Positions 12,415 through 26,450 of a DNA stretch of 64,000 nucleotides are shown in pieces. A program made the translations under genes and the position numbers. The DNA is taken from assembly GCA_013397075.1 (NCBI GenBank), contig VWZS01004480.1:27171-91170 (forward strand). The letters are read 5' to 3'. The notes beneath the pieces were generated by a model that worked only from the letters and a program-made list of their open reading frames with translations, did no database searches and had not been told where the DNA came from. Source of the stretch: Rhabdornis inornatus (taxonomy: Eukaryota > Chordata > Aves > Passeriformes > Rhabdornithidae). Position 1 is the stretch's first letter; every line of letters begins with the position of its first letter.

Positions 12415-12523
12415 TTCCTGGAATCCTTCCTTCCTGGAATCCTTCCTTCCTTCCTTCCTTCCTTCCTGGAATCCTTCCTTCCTTCCTGGAATCCTTCCTT
12501 CCTGGAATCCTTCCTTCCTTCCT
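12415..12523. repeat. Composite CCTT array with five TTCCTGGAA units
   Basis: CCTT repeats are interrupted by the unit TTCCTGGAAT, which occurs at 12,415, 12,431, 12,463, 12,483 and 12,499. Spacings are 16, 32, 20 and 16 bases, all multiples of four, so the interruptions remain in phase with the tetranucleotide. A single N at 12,413 marks the left edge. Peptides translated across it on either strand are artefacts. Confidence 0.93.
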
Positions 12524-15500
12524 CTATTTTTTCTTTCTCTCCTCCTCTCTCTCTCCCCACTAATTCCTTTTCAAATGAAACCCAAGACAAAAAAGTGCTC
12601 CTGTTATGTCAGGAGTCAGAGCTTTCAGGGGAGCTCTATACATGGCCATAAAGACAATAAATTTGTTGAGCTAAGAGCAGTATAACAGTGGGAAGACAGA
12701 TCAGATTTTGTACCTTAACAAAAAGCTTGCAGAGCTAACCAAAGTTGCGGGGATGGTGCAGTATTCCTGAGGAGCTCCTTCTGACCGTTGCCCCACCTCT
12801 CAGGAGATGTTTCCTGGAATTCTGGGTTGTTCTGCTTTGTGCTGCGTGTGTCAGGACATGTGATATTCAGGGCAGTGAAATAGACCACCATTTCTAAGAA
12901 ATGAAATGTCTGCTGCGGCAGAGTGAGTGCTGAAGTCCAGAGCATGTAATTTTGTCTCGAGCAAAGTGATCTCTGAAATATACAAGGGTAGCATGAACTA
13001 CATGACAACTAGGACTAAAAAAACCTTATTTTTTGAATTGGAAAAGCTTTTCATCCAGAGGCTGCAAGGGAGGGTAAAGTTTGTAATATGATGATTCAGG
13101 TACCGGTGGAACACTGGACCGTCTCTAACAAAGGTCTTAATCTGAGATGTGTTAAATCTCCGAAATTAAGATCAGGAGAATGTACAAATAACAGAAAATT
13201 TTGCCTGTAGAAACTTTTGAACAAACTGTCAGCCTTTCATTTTGCTGAGAATATTTCCTGTAGTTTTCAGATACTTAATGAAATGATTTGCATTTAAAAA
13301 TATTTCCTGATTCAAAACAAAATGTAGCTGCAGAGAAAATAGTTAACTTCTGTTGTTTTTTTTCTTCCTTTCTTCCACTCCCTCTTCCCCCTCCTCAACT
13401 GAGGAGATAAACAAGGAAACCAAATTATATTTATTTTAATTTCTTCTGATTTGAAAGGAAGTGAATATTGTTTCCAATTGATGAGAAATACTTTTTAGCA
13501 TGAATCATTTAATTGAAAAAATTCAGTACATTAAAATATTAATATATTAGCATATTTTCAGATGCAGATTTTCCCACTGAACATCTTTCAAGAGTCCTGC
13601 TCGGATTACAACTTTTCCAATGCCTTCAGAATTTTGGGAAGTCTTGGGGGGTACAGCTGCCCACACTGGTCAATTTCAGAGTCAAAAATTTGGAAGTCAA
13701 GTCTGAGATGTCCAAGTCCATAACCTCACACAAACCACCTGAAAAAAAGAAATTATGCTGAGAGTTTGGCTGCTTGCTGGGTTGGGGTATAATTCATAAA
13801 GCATGAAACTAAATAACATGTGGAGGCCAAAACTCTTCTACCTGGAAAACCCTTGACAAGGCTGCATTCAGGGCTGTTGAGATAATTATCTGAAATAAAT
13901 TATCTGAAGCAACAGACAGGATCATAAACAGAGAGGCAGAGGAAAAGAGGCCCTTCTGAGAAAAAGCCCTGATACCCCCCCTCCCACACTTTTACCTCAC
14001 TTCAGGTCAAGTGAGACACTTCCCTCCAGCAGCACATCATGTCCTAGGAGAAAACAAGTCCTCAGCTTCTCAAGGTCACTGGTATTGTTTTGTGCCTTTG
14101 CACAGGGAGCAGGTTCCTGCAATCAGACTTCCTTGATGTCCTTCTCTCATGGAGGGAATCAAAGAGCTCCATTTGTGAAAGGCTGACAAGCCCTGGCATA
14201 CTTGGAGAGACCAAACAAAGGTTAGTGTGGGTGGCTATCATGAGTCATTTCTATGACTAAGACACTGGGATAAACTACCCCTTCCTGGTAATTTAAATTT
14301 ATTAAGGTCATGGGCCGTCTAATGAATCAGTGTGTCTAAATGAATCCAAGTGTGATGCTCATGATGTTAAACACACCAAAAAAAAAAATCAGGTGAAGGT
14401 AAAGATTTAGTTCTCTGTGATCTAATTCAACATGAGGCCTTTATTCCTGCATGTGCTATCAAAATGTGGTTAGCTGGTAGTGCTGACGTGGTACTTCTGT
14501 TTCCTGCTATTTCCTGTTATTGATACTGGACTTGGACAGTCAGCATTTACTAGAAGCCACTAAAATGCCTTCTATGGTCTTTGAAAGGACTTTTCTGGCC
14601 AGAGTCAGAATGGAGGGGATTCCTCCATTTTCATGGTTCAGGAGAGCATGGGCTTTCTAACCCCAGACTACTTGAGCTACTTCTGTCCTTATTAATAGAA
14701 TTTTAATTAACAGCAAGGAATTTAGAAAGAGGCTTAACTCCAAATGCTGTGTGCTAGTTGTGTGCAATGTAAGTGGTATCTGAATGCAAAAGAAAGCTTC
14801 ACATGTGAAATATGAACAAATATCAAGCACTGGTGCAGACGACACAGCTTCCATCCAGGAGACTGCAGATCCTGGATCCTCAGCAGTGGACAACTGTGGT
14901 CCTTAAGAGTTGATGACTGTTGGTAACTGATGGAGCAAGGAGAGGGGACACTTAAAAATATGTCCTGACACATCCTTTTCTGTGTCGTTTCCAAAGTCAC
15001 AACTCATTCCTGACCTCTGCCAGTCTTCCTAAAATGACATCTGTGGGCTCACCCCCACCCTCCTAGGTTGCATCCAGGCTTTCCAGCACATTTTCCCCCT
15101 GGCTGCCTGCCTCACTCTCCCTTGCTGACAACCAGAAGATGATGCAACGTGTTCTCTGCTCATGTGTGGCCACCAAATGAAGACAGCATGTCATTTGTGG
15201 AGGTGGAAGTGGCTGCCTCTGAGTGGCAGCAGAGCCTACAGAAGCAGCCCATAACCTTCCAGTTATCAAGCAGGGAGTGGTGGGGCTGGCCTTTAGGGAG
15301 TCACCTGAGAGCCCTTGAGTGGAAGATGAAAAACATCTTGTTCTGAGTGTCTGGCATCCAGGAGAGGAAATGAACTTGGGTTTATGACATGGGTAGCAAA
15401 ACAACAGGAGGTCAGATTATGGAAATGCCTTTTAAGTGATGTTTGTTCTCTTGTAGCATTCAAAGCAGCTGAGGGATATTTCAGTAGGAAGGACTTGGCT

Positions 15501-16319
15501 GGCTGACTTGGCAGAGCACCCCTTTGTTCCTCACCTACCTCCCACCAACAGTGAGGAATAAGTGTTGGTTGTCAGGCTGTAGACTTCACTTTTAAAATCC
15601 AGGAAGTCTTGACTGCTCTCCAGGATCCAGCTGCAGGATCCCAGGCCTGCTGACACTTTCAGATAGCTGGGAACTATGAATACTGTGGAAGTGAGCCCCA
15701 TGTAAAGGACTTGAAAGGACACAATAACAGCCCCCCATGTAAACAGTAATGAGCTACCTAACAACCCTGTCTCTTGTGTTCATGACAACCTTTCCTTTCT
15801 TTGCATGTGTGAGGAACATATGGGTTCACATTTATGCAGGTATACTTTGATTAATGCCTTTATTGTTAGCTCATAGAATGCAACCCTTGTTTAAATTTCC
15901 ATTTTGTTTGGTACAGTTTTTGCAGTACATTATTGGGCAGAATATCTTTGTTGGTTCATTTACAATGGTAAGTGCTCTTCTGTCTGGGGCCACCACCAAT
16001 GCTTTTACATTCTGATAGGTTCAGTCTTGCTGCTGGCACAGATCTCTGTGACTTCATGTCCGAAAATGTATGCCCTGTTAGGCACGCTGAAAAGATGTTT
16101 CATTACTGCTGCGGAATAGAGCACACTCAACTTATCTCTTATTGAAACAAAAAGGTGGGTCTGAAGTGAATAGCTCCCCCTCTTTTGCCTTTCAGCAGAT
16201 CTCTCTTTCTGTATGTGAATGTGTGTTTGTGGTTATATATACCCGTATCAGCTACTTTGGAACTGTATACTGCTTTTGGTGTATAAAACTACTGTGAAAA
16301 AAGCTGCTATACACAAAGA
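12524..16319. other. Unique sequence, no gene seen
   Basis: No supportable gene, RNA or transposon. Several minus-strand frames of 78-113 codons (for example 15,063-15,404) overlap each other and match nothing I know. The stretch 13,240-13,560 is strongly AT-rich. Confidence 0.5.
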
Positions 16320-16362
16320 TTTGCATCTCAGAGATGAGAAACTGAGGCACAGAAAAGCTGGG
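16320..16362 (-). repeat. Possible MIR SINE fragment
   Basis: The block GATGAGAAACTGAGGCACAG is close to the reverse complement of the MIR 3' core segment that reads CTGTGCCTCAGTTTCC-ATC. Little flanking similarity is visible, so the assignment rests on about 25-30 bases and could be coincidental. Confidence 0.4.
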
Positions 16363-19300
16363 AACTAGATTTTCTCCATTTTGAGACATATGTTCTGGGC
16401 GGGTGACTGAGATGAGATAGCTGAATGAGATACTCAGAGATCTACTGCAATATCTTGAACCAAGCACAGCAAACAGTGAATTGAGCTGTCCTGTTTGGTT
16501 CCCCACTGCTGAGGTGATACAGATTATATTTGTACCCACCAGACCGCAAGACAGGGCAGGGCTAATTCCATCTGAGGATCCAGCCTGAAATGGCTTTTCC
16601 ACAGTTTCTGGCTCTTAACATTTCCTTACAGCATCCTGAAAACTCTTCTCAACCTTTAGGAACTCAAAATAGCCAGGCCTCTAAATAGGCTGCTTGTTGT
16701 TTTTCGTCCTGACATGAGGACATCCCATTGAACAGGGCTGGATGTCATTTGCCACCCAAATGGTCACCAGAGCTTTCAGGTTGAGGCTGGGTAGTGGCTG
16801 AATTTGAGTTAATGTCTCCTTGTTGGCAGCCTGGCTTCACAGATAAGACAGTGCAGTGACAGAATTGCCAGGTTTTTTTTTTTTAATGAACCTCAATTAA
16901 TAATCACCTATTACCACAACTCTGACAGGACTTAGGCTTCAGACTGGTTGCAGAGAAGCAGACTGAAAGCAGCTAGAAGAGAAACAAAAGTACTGCTGGG
17001 CAACATCAAAATGTTGACCACAGGGTCCCTCCAGTGCAAAATATTCTGGGACACTAATAAAAATAAATTAATTCTTCCAGCCAACTTAAATATCCCTTGA
17101 CATAAAGAATTTAGATTCACTATTTTTAAACACTGAAGAAAAAAAAATTATCACTTATGCAATGTTGTTACAAGATTTCTCCCATAGCCCTTAACTCAGG
17201 CATGTTTTATAGTGTGTATAAATACATAAGAAATTGCACAGAGCAGTTTATATTTAATGAGAAAACAGGAATAGAAAATTATAATATGTACAGTATAAGA
17301 TGGGATTGAACTTGTTCTGGGCCATTGGATGTTAAAACCTTCTATCTCCACGGGGGTTTGCCAGAATTCCTCCATGCTCCAGCAGCAGACAATGAACTAG
17401 ATTGTGACTCCATGGAGCTGAATTCCTCCAAGCAAATAGCTGGGATGGATAACATGCCATGCCCCAGCTTCTGGTGCAGTACTTGCTAGCTCAGATTTTT
17501 CTAGCTTGTAGGCTAGGCCTCCATGACAGGGAAGGGTGGGATGGCTGGAGGGGCAGGGCTAGGGAGCAGAGTCATCTGTAGTTTTGGGGATCTCACTGGC
17601 CAGCACCTCTGCAGAAGGTCAGCAGTGTCTCCTCCTGCTCTGGTGGTATGTGGCAAAAATCTGAGACCACACGCCATAGCCATGTCATTCCCTAGCCTAG
17701 GAATGGGAGATCTCACAAAAACTATTCTTGTCTGATGAAGGCATTTTTCAAGAGATGAAAGAAGCAAACCGCCCGGCTGGACACATCATAAAACCTGTTG
17801 GCTGCCATGTGAATACAACTTGTGTTGAGGAAATAGACTTGAGAAGCAAGAGGAGGCACTGAAGCACTGAAAAACAGATCCCAGACCACTGGCAAGGTGG
17901 CCACGTGTGGTACATTGCCATGTACCAGACCACCTGTCTTCTTCCTGCTGTGTCACAAAGTGCATGGATGTTAAAAGTCATGTGGTGTACCCTCCTGACT
18001 TTATTTGGTGGGGACCCAGAAGAACTTGTCAACAAAACTGAGGGCTGATCACAGGCCTCTCACTGAAGATGTTCACCATCTTCCCAAGAAAACAGCTCAA
18101 AATATACAACTAAATTTTTTTTTGTGCAGCTTTTTTCAGCATAGCCATAGTGTTTTGTAATAATTCTCAGGGAATGGAAAGCTTACTTGCTTTCAAGAAA
18201 CCCATCAGAAGAGCAATAAAAGTGATGAAAATTCTCTTTATGGCTGGTAGTTGACTCCGTACTTATTTGAAAAAAGTCTGCATGTCCAAAGATTAGTCAG
18301 ACACCCAATCAGACTCTGACATCCATGTCAGGGACAGCTGCTGCTTTGTGTTTCAGCTGTGAGAGTCATCCCATGGACAAGTGGCACAGATGTTGCCTGT
18401 GCTGCTGGCACCTGATAGAGCCACACTTTAGGAAGGTTTCATCTTTCTGTTGCCACAATTTCTGACAGCATCTTAAATGGGTTGAAGTAATGCAGCAGAA
18501 AACCCTTTCTGTCAGCAACCAAACCTGATGTTTCTCCCAGACCCTAACATTCTGGGTGCTCTGCCTCTCAGAGTGGAGATATCTGAAAATCCAGCTGCTG
18601 CATGGGACCAGATCCCCTCTAAGGCCTGGTTCCACATCCCTGCATGGCTGTGACTGTATGAGCTGCATATTTAACTGCTGGCTCACTTAGGCTGGGCCCT
18701 GCAATTGCTCTTTTTGGGAGCAATGCTGTCAAGCAGACCTCCCACCTGAAGCATTGTACCTTGCTCAGAAGCTGAGTTTGGTGTGGCTCCTGAGAGGCTT
18801 GGGCATGGTGCTGTCAGCCCCTTCCCTCTGGCTCCTCAAAGTCATGGGGTGGTGGCTTTGGGGCTGTGTGTGGACAGCAAACCAGCTGTTGCACCCACAT
18901 CTCCAGCTGCAGCTCGTCCCATGGCAGCCTGGAAACACCTTGGGATGTGCAGCTGGAGAGCTCAAAGAGCCCAGATCTCTCTGTCCCAATGGATAGTTTG
19001 GGTTTCCAGAGCGGTGCTGCCCTTCCGACATGAGTCATGCTGCTGTTCTCTCACAACACTGGCATGAAAAGCTTTGCTGAAGGACAGGGTTACCCTATTT
19101 TCAGCAGAGGAATTCTCAAGCTGGAACTTGTGCTCTGAACTCCCGTTTTGCTCAGGTGTAAAGCAGGAGGAGGCCACTGGAAGTAACAGAGTTGGGACTG
19201 AAAAAACCTGACTTTTTTTTGTGTGTTGGTTAATCTGGCATACACACCTCCACTGATCTCCCTTAATACCCTAGGGCTGAATCTGTAAACTGGGCTTCAG

Positions 19301-21422
19301 GCAGTGGCTGCTGTGGCTGGGCACTGAGGGCTGGCATTCCCCAAAAAGCCACAAAGGCAAGCCCATGATGGCTGGAGACCAAGGAAGGCTGCCAGGTGAC
19401 TGCTCATGGCAGCAGGAGGCTCAGCCCAGAGCCTGAGGGCTGACCCAGTCCTGCTGGAGTGAAGGCAAGGTTGCCCATTGATTTAGTGAGGGCTGGGGAA
19501 AAGCCTCAGACACAAAGGAAGCGTTAATTAGGACAGGGATGTGTGAGAGAGGCTGCAGATTTCAGTGCAAGGGAGGGGGACAGTGGTTCCTGCAAAGCAC
19601 TAAGCAAGTAAACACAGAGAATGACAGAGAGGAACAAACCCTGGTCTCAAAGCATCCCCCAGGAGACATGGGAAGTTTGGATCTCCGTGGAGAAGAAAAG
19701 TTGTGCATAAACAGCACAGAGATGGGTTTTGAAGGGCCCCATCATGGTCAGCCAGCAGAGCTGTAAGGCAGGGGTGGGACACATTGACCTGCTGCTTTTT
19801 TGGCTCTTTGTTGTAGTTGTCCCCAGAACAAGAAGCTCAGGAGCCAGGACACAGGCAGCTGGGCTGGTCCAGCCCCGTGCACATCAGCTTCCAGGGTTTT
19901 ACAGCTTTCTGTCTCCTGCTGGTGCCAGGAAAAAACACTGGGCATGACTTTCATCTTGGTGGACTCTCCTTATTCTGAGTCTTGGTGTTTCCTCTGGGCC
20001 ATCCTTGAGCCTAGTGAGTGGACAGGGCACAGGAGACGAAGCTGTGACCAAGTCACGGGTTTTACAATGTAAGAATGGCATACTATCATATTTTCTCAGT
20101 TTTTATTTATGTGTTTTGCAATGTACTCACTGGGTTCATGGTGTCTAATTCCTGGAGCTATAGGAGATATTTAAAGGTTGAGTGTTTGGTTAACCTCACC
20201 TGTCCACTGACTTCAGTGGGTGTTCCCAATAGATATTAACATAATCCAGATCTTTTCTACATCACCTCAGGCTCCCAGGAAAGCTGGAGTATTCCTGCAA
20301 GAGCTGCACTTAGGGCAGTCTGAACAGAGAGGATCATTGGCCATATATTTGAAAATGTGGTGTTTCTCAGCTCAGCAACTTCACCCTTCTGATGCACCAA
20401 AGAGCAGAAGGAAGGTTTATCAGTGAGAAATACAAGTTTAGGCAAAATTTCATTCAATTAACATCAATCTCATTGTGAAAAACATCCTGAAACACATGAA
20501 ATGGAGCTAATATAACACAACACCCCCCCCCAACTGAACATATAAAGCAAAGGAACTTTTCAATGTAGCTTTGAAATAGGTTCACCATTAATATTTATAT
20601 CATTAAATGGATGGGTATTTTCCTGGCAACAGTTTGATCTCACAGCCTCCTAGGATATTAGAGAGTTTGGCTCAAGCTCATGGTCAGATTTTAGCCAGTT
20701 CTTGATTTCACAGCTGGAGCATGATTTTATACATCTCTGTTGAGAAAGAGAGCTTCATGATAGCCTCCAGGCATCAGAAAAGCTCCTTAATTGCTCTCCA
20801 CAGAATCTGCTGACCACAGAGAGTTCTTGTTATCTTTAAGCAGTCCTGTTTGCGTTGAAGGATCAAAATCACTCACAAAGAAAACAAAACCACCTCCTTT
20901 CTCCCCATCCCCACGATGTTTCCAATTATCCTAGATTGCTGTCTCTATCATTGACTAGTAGGTCATCCAAAAGCTAGGATATATTATGGAAAGAGCCTGT
21001 TAGTCCCTTCCCTGGAGTGTCTCAGAGAATTTAGACTCCACTCATGAGGACTGGAAAGTGGACCACGATAAGGGCTGGCTGTACACACAGCTGGCAAGTG
21101 CTGCTCCTGAGGCCACTCCTGAGGTGGCCACTGGCCACTCCTCTGGCCACAGCAAAGTGTCAGCAGGCCAGGGTGAGGACAAGGAGCCATCCCCACAGAG
21201 AGCAGGGAGACTGGTGATTCTCCATGTGTGCTTCAGAGGAGGGCACAGGTGCTGCTTCAAAGCCCGCAGGAAGGGTGGCAAATTCCTTCTGGATGAGGGC
21301 TGAGAGCTGTGCCTTGCAGGAGAAACCCTATATCTCCATCTCCTAATGCATCAGACACCAGCTGAAGATCAGAGATAAAGTGTTTTAACCCAACAGTTCA
21401 TAGAAGTCTCTGTGGCTGTACT
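16363..21422. other. Unique sequence, locally GC-rich, no gene seen
   Basis: No supportable gene. The portion 18,750-19,480 is richer in G and C and carries overlapping frames on both strands of 71-94 codons, which is expected when composition shifts. I see no CpG-dense promoter-like block. The stretch 21,080-21,150 has short imperfect duplications built on CTCCTGAGG and TGGCCACT. Confidence 0.5.
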
Positions 21423-21467
21423 AAAACAAAACAAAAAACAAAATAAAACAAACAAACAAACAAACAA
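21423..21467. repeat. A/C low-complexity tract, (AAAC)n
   Basis: Plus strand AAAACA-type units grade into regular CAAA tetramers. Composition is equivalent to the G/T blocks near 10.0 and 33.3 kb read on the opposite strand. Confidence 0.9.
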
Positions 21468-24400
21468 CCCCAATAAGATCTGGGGCTTTCCCCAGCAGAA
21501 CACATTGAGGAGCAAGTGGTTTATCACAGATTAGAATCAGACCTCTCTCTCTAACCATAAGCCTCCACCTCATCCTCCTATTTGCCACTGTTTGGCTGCA
21601 CACTGAAAGGAAACAGTGGAAAGGGACGTGGTTATGCCACACGTGGCAAATGTCTGCAGGGGCAGAAACCTCCACAAATGTCACACACGCTTGTATATGT
21701 CTCAGAATGCTCCATCATCCTGCTTGTCTTCATGTCTGGAAAGTCACATGGCTCCTGCCAGTGCACACTACTTTGTGTATTTAAATGATAGGCCATTATA
21801 AATAAAATGCTACTTGAGTGCCTGTAAAAATGCAGAAGTCTTTCAGAACAAGCAAATTACCCCACCTTGTAATTTCATCTAAAACACTGTAAAAATAGTC
21901 ATACCTTTCATATCCCAAGGAGGAAAAGGTGATAGAGATTTATGTTTTTCCTTGAACACACAGATTTATAACAGTGTGTAATACACATTCATTTCATCCA
22001 TATTTATAACTGCACTGATGCAGAGTCTGGTATCCATTACTTTAATCTATGTAACTTGATCATCAGAAATTTAAACCATAATTTTTAACACGTATCACCA
22101 AGAATTTCAGTTTGATTCAAAAAAGAAGAGTATATTAAAATCCCAGCTGCAATTAGTTATTAAAACTAAACTTTTTTGCTTAAACACATCTGTTTGTTCA
22201 CATAGACTCTGTTCCATTCTGCCTTGTGCTGGGTATTTTACTTCAGGTTAATCCTACAACAACTCACTAGACAATACCTTGAGGGTAGAAGGAAAAACTA
22301 AAAAAAACACAGCTAAGGATCATATTTGGAAGAATTCCTGTAAATAAATCTTTTACATCTTGGCAAAGTGAAATCAGGAATTGAAGAGTCAATGACAGCA
22401 GTAGCCTCTAGTCACTTAGAGTGAAATGGAAAAAATAATTCCAGGCCAAGATCAAAGGCTGCAATTGACAGACAGCAGAAATTAAACCCAGATACCATTT
22501 CATAAACATGGAGCGATTGACGTTCACCACATGGTTATTGTCCAACAATGGAAAGTAAAACATCTGTACTCCTCAAGATCCTCAATGGATGACCCAGAAC
22601 TGAAATTACTCAGTTGCCTGGTGCTAAGAAGGTGTTCCATTGTTTTCTTTCCCCACTGATTCCATTCTTTCAGCACCATTAAAAGGTGGAATACCTGGAT
22701 TGTTAGAAAATAGTGCCTTAAAATGAACATACGTTCATTTTCTGACAGGAAATGACCTTCGTTTTTCTCATCTTTGGACCCATACTTTACTATTCATACT
22801 GCAGGTAAACATCAGTAGTTCCACAAATTTCAATGGGTTTAGTTTGAATATAGCAACACAATTTTACTTGAAACTAACAGGAAGAAGAAGCTGTCTGTGA
22901 TTTGCAGGAGCAATATTCAAGAATAAGCACTTCATGCTTTCTAAGGGACGCAAGTGACATTTTTCAGAATAATTCTTCACAACCTTCTTTTTTTTTTTTC
23001 CTTCTGCCTTTCTCATTGTTTTTTTCATTTCAGAACCATTCATCTGTACAAATAAAAACAATGGAAAGGGGAGACCATGTAGGAGGTTGCTGTTGAAACC
23101 TTTGCATTACTGGGACCAGGAAGGGGATGTTTTTCAATGAAAGCTACAAATTATGAAAATGATCACCGAAAAGGACAAATAATTTGCCACTTAGGATGAA
23201 CTTTTTTATTGAGAACGTTGATTAGTTTTGTGTTACTATTCTTAGTCCTCACTCCATTGAGGAATTACCTCTTCAATAATGTCTACAAAATTTGTCTGAA
23301 CTGTTGCCTGTTAAACTGTAAACTGTTGAACTGTTAAATTATTTTCCTTAGGTAGGAAATTGTAGGAGAAAGACAAAGAATTGAGGATTTGTGACACATA
23401 GACCTCCAAAAGAAAAAGGAGTGCCCTGTTGCAAAATAATGTCTTTGTTTAAATAATTCTATTGCTTTCTTTACAATAACCTCTATATAAAACTGTGGTA
23501 CATGTGGAAATGTCTTATTAAACCAGGAGCATGGGTGAAAGTTGCTCTCAGATTTTTTCAGATTTTGTTGCTGTAAGAGAAAGATCTTTTCCACCGTAAC
23601 CAGAGCTAAAAAATGTGTTCCACAGCCATGTTAGTACTATTGTATGAGGGCTAAACTCAATCTAAAACACCGAAGAGGTACTGAAAATTAGAGGACAGGA
23701 AAAAAAAATCAGACCTCCTCTATTCAAACTTCAAAGCATTTCCTCCACAGTTCATTAAATGTAGTCACTGACTGGATTCAGAGGTAGAGATGCTCAAAAT
23801 AAGGTTTTACAAAAGTAATTTGTTCTGTTTCAGATTCCTCTTCAGCTGCAATGCAGTTGCCCTCCTCAAATACAAAATAAAACATCAGCAAGGAAGAAAA
23901 AGACATGTCTCGTCACTTTGAGAAATGTGGGAGGTATGCTGGGCCTCTAAAAAGCTCTCATTTTCTGTTTGATTTGGACAGGTTCCAAGAAATGCAGCTA
24001 CTCACCAGAAACCTATCTAAAGCTCAAACTCAACAATATTTAGCAGAACATCTCAAAACCACAGTGGCACCCATGAGTTCCCTCCGTTGTTTCTCCTGGA
24101 AGGATCATGAAAACAGTCTCTTTTCCAGAGAGAGACAAATTTCTTCAACAACAACAAAAAAAGCCATGCTTTTTAAAAAATATTTTTCCTTACTATATCT
24201 TCCATTTGCTAGCAGCCCAGCTTCCAGAGAGCACCAAATGTTTTCTCTCCCAAGCTACCCTTCTGCTGCATCTCCTGGTATTGTGGCAGCCCACACAAAC
24301 TAGATGGAGCAGAGGGACAAATAAATCACTTGCACCTCTCAGTACCTACAGAGGCTCCATCTCAGGCGTTGTCCTAGCAGTGGGCAGAGGTCCCACAGTT

Positions 24401-24866
24401 CCACCACGCTGAGAGGCAGCTCAGCCCTCCTGAGCCAGCACCCTTCAAGACTTGTTACCATAACAGCTGAATTTCTCCCCGTTGAGCGACTCCCACCACC
24501 GAAAATATGCAAAGTAAAATAAAGTAAAAATATGCACTGCACCTCCACTGTGCTGTCTGCTGAGGAGGCTGATCCCTGTATTGTCTGCACCTACATGGTG
24601 AAGCTAAGACAGAGCTGCTGGGGCTGTTTTTTTTTTTTTAAAGACGTCTACATTTTTCTGCTGGTGAGAGGAGCAGCGATTTTCTGTCAGTCATCGTGTT
24701 TCCCACAGCTGCCATCACACCACTTGAAAACAGACCCCAGGTGACCTGAATCCCAGATCCCCTCAGCCCAGGCAATATGTGAGTTGCCATATGTCGCTGT
24801 GGGTAATAGCTGACGCTGAACAGGTGTATGTCATCACAGCAGACCATCTGGAGGGCAGAAGATATT
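21468..24866. other. Unique sequence, no gene seen
   Basis: No supportable gene. The 132-codon plus-strand frame at 23,905-24,303 has no recognisable domain, and a second frame overlaps it from 24,107. AT-rich sequence at 21,800-22,150 and short T tracts near 22,990 are the only other notable features. Confidence 0.5.
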
Positions 24867-24906
24867 AAAACAAAAAAAAAAAAAAAGAAAAAGAAAAGGA
24901 AATAAA
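24867..24906. repeat. A-rich tract
   Basis: A fifteen-base A run followed by AAAAG units. It could be a decayed poly(A) tail, but I recognise no retrocopy body upstream and see no matching target-site duplication. Confidence 0.85.
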
Positions 24907-26450
24907 GGTACATTTCCAACGTACAAATCTTTCTGGGTGACTTTTTCAAGAAAACCTGGGTGTGTGATGTCTGCCTTTTTTGTTTTCTTTCAGTGACATT
25001 ACTTGAAATGATAGAAACTATGACACATGTTTTACTTGACCTGATTCTGCTTTTGACTATCACTGGTCTACCTTGAAACTTGATTAATAACCATCTCAAA
25101 AAACTCACAAAGATTTCATTAGGGTTCATTGCTTTAAACTCTTTCCACTAACCTCAGCAGCAGAGATCAGGGTGCCACAAAACTGTTGTACATAAAGCAG
25201 GAGTTGACCAGGTAGTAGCCAAGATGAAGAGACTTTCTGAAACTCCACCCAACCACCAGTTTGGTTAGTGGGAATGGACTGGGAAAGCTGTTGAAAATAT
25301 TCTGGTCATCCCACTTGCCTCCCAGCTGAGCCAAAGCAATGGCATCTGTTCTCTGATAGGAAGTTTGGAATTTTGAATGGTTCTTCAATGTCACATCAGG
25401 AAATCTGAATCCAGATGCTTAAAATTATGTAGAAGTTGTATGGCTTGATTTGGTTTTATGTTTTTCTGGTTTGTATTGGGTTTTTAGGCTTTCCCCTCCT
25501 CCCTGCAGACAGAAATCTAACATCAAAGAGGTGGGGGCATTTCATAGAACATGCCTTTTTAACAAGATTTCTGAAGAAAAAAGAAAGTCCTCTCTGTTTG
25601 GCAAATGATATAAAAGAAAAACAGGTTGTGACAGGCTTTGATTTGACAACACAAACTTAAACATGGAATTTTTAGGACTCAGCACTGCCAATATCTCAGG
25701 GTTCTATGACATAAACCAAAGCCTTGGATGTTCAGGTTTAGCATCCTGGCTGAGGCCATGCTATGAAACTTGGATATATCCAGAAATTTCCCAAATATTT
25801 TTTATTCAAGTTTAATTTGGACTCCATGCATAGCAGCATTATAGTTTCTTAAAATAAATAATTTGTACAAATAAAAGCTGGGTGGCACTATTTATGTATA
25901 GTTTTAAACTTCAGGATAACTGACACATTTTTTACCACCTTAGAGTAATCTAGTTGTGAGTTACAGGATTTAGGTGTTTAGGGATTTTTTGGGGGGAGTG
26001 GTTTGGTATTGTTTGGGGGGTTTTGTGACATATAACCCCAAAAATGCCATTATTTGCCTAACACGCTTGTTTCAGTCTCATTTGAATGTCTTTTTTTGCA
26101 GCAGTTCACAATGTCAATGTATTTTATGTTTTAATTATTAAACCTTTGGTAATTCTTGATCCAAAGATTGCCAGAGTCAGTGGAAACCAGTCAATTTTCT
26201 TTCAGAAATTTCATTGCCTTTTAAGAGTTTTAGAAATCAATATAATTTTCTGAGTTAATACTTCATATTCATAAATGATAATAATGTGTAATATTTAAGG
26301 TGGTCTTTTGTTTTAAACAAAGGAGAACATAATACCTCTGAATCTCATAATCAAGTGATTTTACTCATTTTCTTATTGCCATGGTTTCCAGATGAACAAG
26401 ATACACAAAGTGTGGCTCCAGATCTTACAAGCAAAAGAATGATTTCCTGG
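24907..26450. other. Unique AT-rich sequence, no gene seen
   Basis: No supportable gene. A short G/T stretch with two runs of six G lies at about 25,980-26,027. Confidence 0.5.

Noticed and set aside
20195..20226. CCACTGACTTCAGTGGG as a third copy of the ancient repeat at 26.5 and 54.0 kb
   Set aside because: Only about 17 bases match, and the segment is itself a short near-palindrome, so similarity is not meaningful without the flanking blocks.
24400..24906. Possible processed pseudogene ending in the A-rich tract at 24,867
   Set aside because: No AATAAA-type signal at the right distance, no recognisable coding body and no evident target-site duplication.
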